A stretch of DNA of 64,000 bases. Source: Chondrus crispus (taxonomy: Eukaryota > Rhodophyta > Florideophyceae > Gigartinales > Gigartinaceae). Of this stretch, positions 56,712 through 64,000 are shown one piece after another (position 1 is the first letter of the stretch; each line of letters begins with the position of its first letter). Below the pieces are notes generated by a model that ran no database searches, was not told where the DNA came from, and was given only the letters and a program-made list of their open reading frames with translations. The position numbers and the translations under genes were made by a program. The stretch covers positions 57,802 through 121,801 of the forward strand of contig NW_005179053.1 in the NCBI RefSeq assembly GCF_000350225.1, written 5' to 3'.

Positions 56712-58794
56712 GTTTTTTCCGAAGACTTAACCAGAGTAAGTTGATTGAGGGCGTAGTAGGTGCTGTAGAAAAGACGTTTTGTCAATGATTGTAATTCTAG
56801 ATAAACTCGTGGTTTTGCATGGTACATTTGCGGTCACGTCGACGAAGTTGTCGGTCTCAGCTTGGAGGAAACTCGACAATTATAGAAGCAGTGTTTCCCT
56901 GCGTGTTACGGTCTTCAGCTTTGAAGAAAATCAGTATTATGGAAGCAGGGAGAGTAGAGAGACATGTAACCGGAGTTGTGTGCAGTGCGAGTAACATGTA
57001 ATGGTGCGAGGGCGGGGCGGGGTGTGGATGTTGTTTATGTAAACAGCTGTAAACAGCAGGCCGCAAGACAGGATTTAAAATGGGACAGTGGCTGACACTG
57101 GGGCCCAGTGTCGATGAAGACTGACGGCACCTACTTACAGCGATTTGCTGACAGTCCCGAGATTCCACCAACAAACATCCGGCAGGTGTCCAAGACTATT
57201 GATATTCTGATATCAGCCAGGATACCTCTCATCTCCTCTCTCGCCGATCCTTCCTCGCCGACCTCCTTGCCCAACCGCCCTTCCCCCCGCCCAGTCTCCC
57301 CCCCGCCCAGTCTCCCCCCCGCCCAGTCTGGAGACTGCAGACTGCAGCCCCTAAGCTTTTGTCCTTTCCCGCGCCCCTCTTGCCCCCGTCACTAGCCACT
57401 CTCGCGACAATGCCCAACAAGTTTCTTTCCAAACGTCACATAAACACAAAACCCTGCCAACAACTGCTTCACCCAACAAAACCCCTTATTCGCCACCCAT
57501 CCACCAAATCATCACCACCGCTTGTGCACTCCACCTTCACGTATCGTGTCTGCTCGTCACTCTTTCCCTTCCATCCTACCAATGTATGAACACGACCGCA
57601 TTCCCACTTCAACCAACCCCTCCTCCGCAACGCACCACAACCCTCCAAACCGTTGTCCATAAATGCCATTCATATTCTCTTCCGTACCACCACATAAAGA
57701 ATAGCATCTTTGGCGATAACACGCTGACATTAATCGATCGCGCACTAGTGCCACCGATGCGCGATGCACACCTCGTTCCATTCACTCGAGACTCGGTGGT
57801 GGGGAAAGGCTTTGCCCTAATCCTCCTGCCGCATCACTCAACACTAATTTCTCCCCTCCCCCCCCCCCCCCCCATGAAAACACCCTGAAATGCCCTTCGT
57901 AACTGACAAGTCCACATACATGCAAAGATCTTTGCACATTCCACCGAAACCTTCTCCACTTCTCCACACATCTTGCCCCCCTTTCCCACACCAGTCGCCT
58001 TCTGTCCGGATTANNNNNNNNNNNNNNNNNNNNNNNNNNNNNNNNNNNNNNNNNNNNNNNNNNNNNNNNNNNNNNNNNNNNNNNNNNNNNNNNNCACTTG
58101 GCATCATTAGCTTCCACCTAACCTTCTCTTCACTATCTACTTTACCAACAACAACACTACCCTCAAATATTGCTACCATGCCATCACCACCCAGCGCCTG
58201 TGCCAACACGAGGTAACGTCCAAACATGCGCAAGTCAGCGAACATCGCCATCAATCTCTTTCCCTCTTGTATTAAAAATCTCCCGTGTTCAGATGCGGCC
58301 ATCGCTATAAACATTCGACAGTCACTTCTGTGCCGCCCGGCATCACAAACGCACAACCCCCCTTGCCCTTTCACAACTCACGAGATTGCCCACTGAGCGT
58401 GCCAGTCCCAATCAGAAAGGTCATCTACTGCGTCCCAGCGCATGCGTTTAGATTAACGCCTTGTTCATGTCACTAAATGTTTCAAGTTTATTGCCAACGG
58501 CATTTCGCCCTCTCGATTCGGCCCTGGAAAAGCAGTCACAACCCCTTCATGATCATCATTAACCCCGTGGAAGCTGGAATGGCGGTTTCCCGATTCAACT
58601 CTTTTCATCTGCAAGCTCCACAGCGGTTTTCCACCCTCACCCAACTCAGCTCTGCACCTCTGGCAACCCCCGAACGATTTCCCGGTTTCAACCACTTCAG
58701 TTGTGCTATATACACCCGGGTCTAACGTGGTTACCCTCACGGCCATTTCGCAAACTTGCTCAACGCCTTTGGTACTTCTCTTTTCTGCACAAGT
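56712..58794. other. Intergenic, C-rich, with assembly gap
   Basis: No recognisable gene. 57220-58400 is C/A-rich with low-complexity frames on both strands. It contains a 16-bp C run (57858-57873), a three-fold CCCCCGCCCAGTCT repeat (about 57286-57330) and the N gap. Any gene spanning the gap cannot be judged. Confidence 0.4.
58014..58094. other. Assembly gap, 81 N
   Basis: Eighty-one undetermined bases. The true length of the missing sequence is unknown. Confidence 0.95.
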
Positions 58795-59814
58795 TCAGGC
58801 CAGAGATTTGGAAGACGTTACGCTCGCGGCAACGGGGTTGGGGACGATCTCGTCCTCGGTTGGGATGTCGACAGGCTTCTCGCGGGGTTTGTTCGCCATC
58901 TTACCGCCCCCCTTGGTCAGATTACTAGTCGACTGTGCACGAGGGACTGCAACACTGGCCCTCCTGGGGGCTTTGCCACCGATGACGTTGACTGCGGCGT
59001 CTTTGAGGTCCTGTAGCATGTCCCAGCTCTCACCCCGAGCAATGCTTGTGGGAAGCTTGGCCGACTTTGCTCGAGCTATGAAGGTCTTTTTGCGGGTTAT
59101 GGCAGGCGTCTTCCCCGATTTCTTAGCTGGGGTGTCTGCCAAAGTCTTGGCGCTGGCGCTCGGGGTGGCAGGCAAAGTCTTGGCGCTCTTGCTCGCGGTC
59201 CCTTCGATAAAGTTCTCGTTCTGTTCGTCCAGCATCTCGGCGCTCTCGCCGGGCACATCCGCCTCGGTCTCCTCAGCGGCCTCGTCGGCCTTTTCGTCGT
59301 CGTCTTTACCCCCCAACAATCCTCTGATTTTCATACGCTGGCGGCGCACATCTCCCACGCTCATCTTAAACGCGCTCGCGAAAATGCCTACAACAGCGCC
59401 GGGCAGGCCGAATGGAACAAACCCCCTAGCGACGTAGCGCATATGGTGGCCAATCTGCCTGCTCTTCCCTTCTCCGCTGACGCACCAATTGGCAAAGGTC
59501 TCGCAGTTGTTAAATAGTAAATTGTAGGTGGCCTCGCCCAGGCGGCTCTCCGCGCGTGCGACGGCCTCTTCGACGGGGAGGCGCGGGGCGGTGGGGCCGG
59601 GGACGACGTCATATATGGCGGGGGCATCCTTGCGGAAATTGTCCAGGTTGGTGCGGATAATTTTGGCGCGCCGCTTCGAGCGCGGCTGGACTTTGTCGCG
59701 CAGGTGCGAGCCCGTGGTGTAGTGGATGACGGTGCCGTCCGGGCACATGACGCCGTGGTGCCAGTAGCCCAGCAGGCCGAAGTCCGGGCCGCGCCACGCG
59801 GCGATTTGAGACAT
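58795..59814 (-). CDS. LRAT-like protein (NlpC/P60 fold), 339 aa
   Basis: Minus-strand frame from ATG 59814. An upstream extension of the frame to 60072 is proline-rich and unlikely to be translated. Residues 1-~125 form an LRAT-type domain: LLGYWHHGVMCPDGTVIHYT carries the two conserved histidines (H20, H31), and FNNCETFANWC carries the catalytic cysteine (C104) in the NCE.F motif. Known family members act as acyltransferases or phospholipases through an acyl-cysteine intermediate. A hydrophobic segment (~131-149, FVPFGLPGAVVGIFASAF) could anchor it to a membrane. The rest (~155-339) is a charged, probably disordered tail rich in Lys, Ala, Ser and Thr, with repeated SAKTLPATPSASAKTLADTP-type units. 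It is an intact intronless gene. Confidence 0.85.
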   Translation of the reverse strand: MSQIAAWRGPDFGLLGYWHHGVMCPDGTVIHYTTGSHLRDKVQPRSKRRAKIIRTNLDNFRKDAPAIYDVVPGPTAPRLPVEEAVARAESRLGEATYNLLFNNCETFANWCVSGEGKSRQIGHHMRYVARGFVPFGLPGAVVGIFASAFKMSVGDVRRQRMKIRGLLGGKDDDEKADEAAEETEADVPGESAEMLDEQNENFIEGTASKSAKTLPATPSASAKTLADTPAKKSGKTPAITRKKTFIARAKSAKLPTSIARGESWDMLQDLKDAAVNVIGGKAPRRASVAVPRAQSTSNLTKGGGKMANKPREKPVDIPTEDEIVPNPVAASVTSSKSLA

Positions 59815-60158
59815 AGCGACGGGGGTGCGGGAGTTAGGACGTGGGGGCGGCGGGTTGCGGAGGGAAAAGGTGTGGGAGGGTGGGGGTGGAAGTGGGAGCG
59901 GAGCGTCTACCCAAGGGTATGCGTGGTAGGACGCGGCGGTGCGTTTCCCTTTCGACAGTGCCCACCGGGGTGGCGCACGAGAGGGCGTGTTTGCGTTGCG
60001 GGCCTTGATGGATTTGTGTCCAACACTTTTCTGTACAGTAGTGTACGCGCGATGATTGGCTACTTTGAACAAGCCTTACACTCTGATTCGCAAATCACAA
60101 GTCGCAAAGTGTACAGAAACACGGTTCCTCTCTTCCGTCGACTTTACTGTATTAATTA

Positions 60159-60512
60159 ACAGCCCGTTAACTATTTTGGCAAACATAAACTATTTTGGCA
60201 ACGCCTGCTTCCCCTTTTTGCCGCACTTTTCCGAAACCGAGTCACCCAGATCCGCCCCGCCACTTGCTAACCTTGGTAGCTCTGTGACTGATTACAACCT
60301 GCGCGCCTTTTCTGTTTTTACCGCCATTCGAAAGCCCATTACTTTCGCTTGTCCGCCAAAAATCCAGGCTGTGCCATGCCATTACAACGTAATATGCTTT
60401 TCCATATCGATCGATAGCCGCCCATCATCGCCATTCCGGAAAAGTGCGGCAAAAAAGGGAAGCAGTGCGTTGCCAAAATAGTTTCTGTTTGCCAAAATAG
60501 TTAACGGACTGT
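60159..60512. mobile_element. 354-bp MITE with ~80-bp TIRs and TA target
   Basis: Left arm ACAGCCCGTTAACTATTTTG... (60159-about 60237) pairs with the right arm ending ...CAAAATAGTTAACGGACTGT (60512), with few differences. Both arms contain the pair AACTATTTTGGCAA..AACTATTTTGGCAA and GCCGCACTTTTCCG. TA flanks both sides (60157-60158, 60513-60514), as for Tc1/mariner/pogo-type elements. There is no coding capacity. It lies about 345 bp upstream of the LRAT-like gene start. Confidence 0.85.
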
Positions 60513-60972
60513 TAGAATAAAGAGTTTTTTTCGGGACACGGCCATTATTTGAGGTTGCCAAATTAGTTTCCATGCGATTCAGACCTGTAAAAGGGGTTCA
60601 TTTAAGTGACTTCATTCCCTTGAATGAACACATGATGTGATTTCGTTACCATTTTAAAGCTATATGCGCGCTTTATGTGTTCATTGAGCTTTAAAAAGTC
60701 AAAATCGGTGAAGGACTTGGTAAGATACGGCCTTTTCACCAGACATGCCTAGAAAAAAAAAGGTCACTTGCCACATTTTATCATGAACTGTTACCGAGTC
60801 ACCCGTGAATGGCTGGGCGCTGCAGCTTTATAGTCGCGCAGATAAATCAAACTGTTAATCCGCTGGCATGGAATACACAAAGGGAATGTGATTTATATCA
60901 ACGATTATCGAGATGGGAATCTGATAATTCAGCGCTGATATTGGATACATGGCATGTACTCCAAATACTGTA

Positions 60973-63240
60973 CAGTACAACGGTACCCTTCTCACCGGCT
61001 TAATTTGGGTAATGGTGTAATTTGGGTACCGTTCAAACCTCGAGCCTATGCCTTCCCCGCCTTCTAAAATTTCCACAGTGCATCTCAAACCCCCATACCC
61101 CGCACGGGGACAGTATACTCCTCCCCTCTCCACCCTACGCGCGCATTGACTCGGCGGTGGCGGTATGCCACCGACAATGAGACGCAAGCGCTCGCTCACA
61201 AGAGGCAAATCGCAAAAAGAAAAGAGGAGGCAGCTCGACCCGCAAAGCCCTTTTCCCTCATCAAAGGAGGCGACAGCGCCTTCAAAGCGTCAGGAAAGAC
61301 AGGCGTGTCTCGATCGACCACCACACGAATCCAAAAGCATATCAAAGCTCAAACACGGACTCAAAAAATTGCCAAATACAGAAGACAATCACGCCGGTCG
61401 CAAACCCGTTCTGCCACATGAGGAACAACTTGTAGTTAACCGAGCTCTTCATGCCGCTCAGCATGGCTTCGCCGTAGACAACAACGTGATTAACACAGTA
61501 CAGGCCAAAATTTCGGCAGATCGTTGCGCCAGATACGCAAATAGCTTGCCCTCACCAGACGCTATCCTTTCATTTCGAGCTCGTAGTCGCTCGTTCGCTT
61601 ACCGTGATGCTGAGAATGTCTCAAGCGCACATCGTGCTGCTGAGAATCAGTCTCATATACTCACTCTGGCGAAAGCCCTCCAGCACGTCGAGGAAAATCA
61701 TCCAGGCATTTTGTTGGACCCACGCCGCATTTAAAACTGGGACGAGACGGCTGTCTCAGAAGAGTATGGTAGAAAAGTCAGGTGTTACACCTCCCCAAAT
61801 ACCCACAGCGGTGGTGCGAGGAGGAGAATACGGGATGCTGGAAAGGATGTGACTGCTGGTATCGCTGTAGCCACTTGTGGAAACCTTGCACCTCTATTTC
61901 TCGTAGCTTCCGGGAAGCGAGTTCTGGGCACTGGGAAGGAGCCTCTGAGCGAACTTGACACTACTGACTCGCGAGGAATACCCCACTGGCTTTGTGGATC
62001 ACAGTGGTCTCCCTCAGACACAGCTCCTCACGTTGCAAAGAATGGATCCGTGGATTAAAACATAATCGTCAAAATTGCAGAACACATAAACAAGCATGCT
62101 CGGAAAGCCATCTGCTCAGAAAACACTTTGTGCTTTTGGTGGACGGAAACAGCTCCTGTGACGGGCTACAGTGCCTTAAGACGTGTGAAAGATCGAATAT
62201 TATCGTTGTGCTGCTCCCCGCAAACACAACGCATATTGTCCAACCTGCGACTAATTGGTGAATCGCTCATTTCAGCGAACAGTGCGTAAGACAAGGGACG
62301 AATTGCTCTCAATGAGCCATTTATCATGGGCGACTACCTCTTACAAAACAAAACTGGCAGTTGCAGACCACCAGTCCATCACACCCGCCGATGCTCGACC
62401 GTCGTTCGTGAAGTGTTGTATTTGGCCTATGGATTACCGTTTTATATACCTTTCTCCCTCTGATAGTGCTCCAAATGGCCTCGAAACAAGATCAAGTACT
62501 TCATATCCAAGTACAGGCCAGCAATTTGTCAATTGGACCTCACATAGGGTCATGCCGATGCAAAACCTCAAACTACAAAAAAAAGAATGTCATAAACTGA
62601 CTGACGGCAGGCCACTCGCCTCCCGCGCTCTTGCACAGGTTTCTTGTCTTCTCCAGTCCTATTAAGGAGTCCAGAACATATTATCACACGAAATCCCTGT
62701 CCATAAACCGGCACCCTGCACTCGCACAACACGTAAAATAGTGGAAATGCAGGGAGCAGCTGTTGTTACTTTGAATGTTTCTCAAAGGCTCTCGGAGGTT
62801 GACGAAACTTCAAATCGCGAACACGAGAGCTCACAGGCTATCAAGACGCACAATAGGCTGATGCGGAGGGAGTCATTTTGTGACAAAGAAAACGTAGATC
62901 CTGCTGGAGAGGCGAAGGCTACTCGAAACCTAGAGAGCAGTTTTCGGATTCTTTAGATGATGTTCCCCTGCGTCAGTGGCCGACAGGGAGTCGGTCTAGT
63001 GTCAAGGGGAAACGGGAGAGTCGCGATTCCGGTCCGCAACATGCCGCAGCACAACGTCTTCTCGGTTTGTCGCAGCCTAGGAAAATGTTCTGCGGTAGGG
63101 CCCCAAATTGAGCCGAATGGTACGTGGAGCAGTCAAAGAGAGATTTTCTGGTACTGAAAATCAGGCCAGTGCAGGGGTAAGATGGCCGAGTTTTGGAAAA
63201 TTCTAAAGTTACCCAAATTGAGCCGATGAGAAGGGTACTG
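60973..63240 (+). mobile_element. Pogo/Tigger-type DNA transposon, 2.27 kb
   Basis: Ends in inverted repeats: the left end CAGTACAACGGTACCCTTCTC... and the right end (read inward) CAGTACCCTTCTCATCGGCT both continue into GGCT(T/C)AATTTGGGTAA. The left copy has a small extra segment. TA flanks both sides (60971-60972, 63241-63242). An additional subterminal CCCAAATTGAGCCG copy lies near 63103. CAGT termini and TA targets are typical of pogo elements. It contains the transposase pseudogene below. Confidence 0.85.
61165..62665 (+). pseudogene. Pogo/Tigger transposase, one early stop then frameshifts
   Basis: ATG 61165 begins a very basic N-terminus, followed by a CENP-B/Tc5-like DNA-binding region (GRKPVLPHEEQLVVNRALHA; SPDAILSFRARSRSFAYRDA). 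The frame reaches an in-frame TAA at 61732-61734, directly before NWDETAVSEEYGRKVRCYTS (first catalytic Asp). It then continues in the same frame to 62058 (DVTAGIAVATCGN; WSPSDTAPHVAKNGS). The second catalytic Asp and the PxNTTH block (LLVDGNSSCDGLQCL; VVLLPANTTHIVQP) appear in another frame at 62136-62261. The rest to 62665 is decayed. The single stop in the first 890 bp suggests a fairly young insertion. Confidence 0.8.
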
Positions 63241-64000
63241 TACCAGTTGAGAGGCCATTGATTTGGTTTTATCAACAAGTACCTAGCTGGAGCATTAGGA
63301 ATGCAGTAGCTCTGCAGTAGCGATTTAAGTAGAGAAGATTGCGGATAGATATCAAGATTAACCAACAACAAACAAGAACATGAACTCAAAAAAACAAAAC
63401 AACGCAAAGCCTTGATGCTACGACCACAAATTAAAGTGCAACTAATCCGCCATAGTCGAAGGCTCGACAAAGTATCAATCGTTGACAACCAAGCAGCGAG
63501 AAGCCTGTAGAACCACGCCGAGACATCGTTCGATATCTGCATCTTAGTAACTTCCGCACGGAATCAGCCTATCCAACTCGGCACCGCTGTCTTAGGGCAA
63601 AGTCAATTTGCTGCATTCTCTGCCTCCGCTATTATACCTTCCTGTCGTACGCGGCCCGTCTATAGACGAGCAGGGGGAACCAACTCTACAGTTCCCCCCG
63701 TACACGGCACAATCTATTGGAAGGGTTGTATTTCACGAATGTTCTTCACATTGAAGTCATACATACATTTACTTTGGTCACTAATCTAAAAAAGCAAAGA
63801 ATAATAGTTACAGTTTTGACACAGACAAAACAGCCTTCTTCAATAGCAATTTAATGATAGTAGCAATTTTTAAATTCATTTCCAACTCTGATCAAGGCTG
63901 AGGTGCCAAGAACAAGTACGCAGCGGAGTAGATCTACATCTCGAGGCCTGGCCGGGGTACTGGGTGATGTTCTGGTGCCGACCGGAGAAGAAAAATCGCT
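63241..64000. other. No recognisable gene
   Basis: Spacer to the window end. A minus-strand frame at 62973-63542 crosses the pogo terminus and is not a credible gene. Nothing else is recognised. Confidence 0.4.

Noticed and set aside
58703..59437. 244-codon plus-strand frame
   Set aside because: It is antisense to the LRAT-like gene, has low-complexity Ala/Ser/Leu composition and arises from GC-rich third positions on the other strand.
62973..63542. 189-codon minus-strand frame
   Set aside because: It crosses the inverted-repeat terminus of the pogo element and has no coherent motif.

Overview
The window looks like nuclear DNA from a red alga, most likely a florideophyte such as Chondrus crispus or a relative. 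This is an inference. The supporting signs are a few compact, intronless, GC-rich genes separated by dense and heavily decayed transposable elements, a Golgi-type sulfotransferase of the kind expected in an organism that makes sulfated galactans, and repeat families that recur inside the window. There are no operons and no rRNA, tRNA or CRISPR loci. There is one assembly gap (81 N, 58014-58094).

Layout. 1-4879: no recognisable gene. 4880-14727: two abutting Copia-type retrotransposons. The first (4880-12042) has 97-bp LTRs about 88% identical and an approximate 5-bp target duplication. It is split by a 2,138-bp LTR-like insertion (5515-7652, carrying two adjacent hairpin palindromes) and a second insertion near 10083-10735. 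14728-15812: two head-to-tail LTR copies of a family whose complete solo copy lies inverted at 27991-28690, with 10-bp terminal inverted repeats and a perfect 5-bp target duplication. 16.3-24.1 kb: Harbinger-type transposase remnants, a Copia fragment and a spliced but stop-interrupted gene of unknown family. 24.8-27.4 kb: a third Copia. 29.5-34 kb: Myb/SANT-like and Harbinger-like remnants around a pyrimidine-rich tract. 34269-38904: a 4.6-kb TTAA-flanked element with ~193-bp terminal inverted repeats. It encodes a piggyBac-like transposase into which a SAP-like segment and a YqaJ-type nuclease segment appear to be inserted. 39.5-41.2 kb: pogo-type pseudogene, then a perfect 48-bp palindrome. 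41.7-45.6 kb: a Mutator-like element carrying a transposase (one frameshift) and a second ORF with a J-domain-like N-terminus.

Ordinary genes are concentrated on the right: a type I membrane protein of unknown function (47258-48631, +), a type II membrane sulfotransferase (49144-49920, +) with an array of CACGTG boxes upstream, a secreted protein made of four 8-cysteine repeats (55917-56711, +), and an LRAT-like (NlpC/P60 fold) protein (58795-59814, -). A 354-bp TA-flanked MITE lies upstream of the LRAT-like gene, followed by a 2.27-kb pogo/Tigger element (60973-63240).

These genes do not form an evident pathway. The sulfotransferase and the two signal-peptide proteins all belong to the secretory route. 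The main point of interest is the nested and abutting mobile elements, above all the piggyBac-plus-nuclease architecture. All family assignments were made by eye from motifs, and none was confirmed by a database search.
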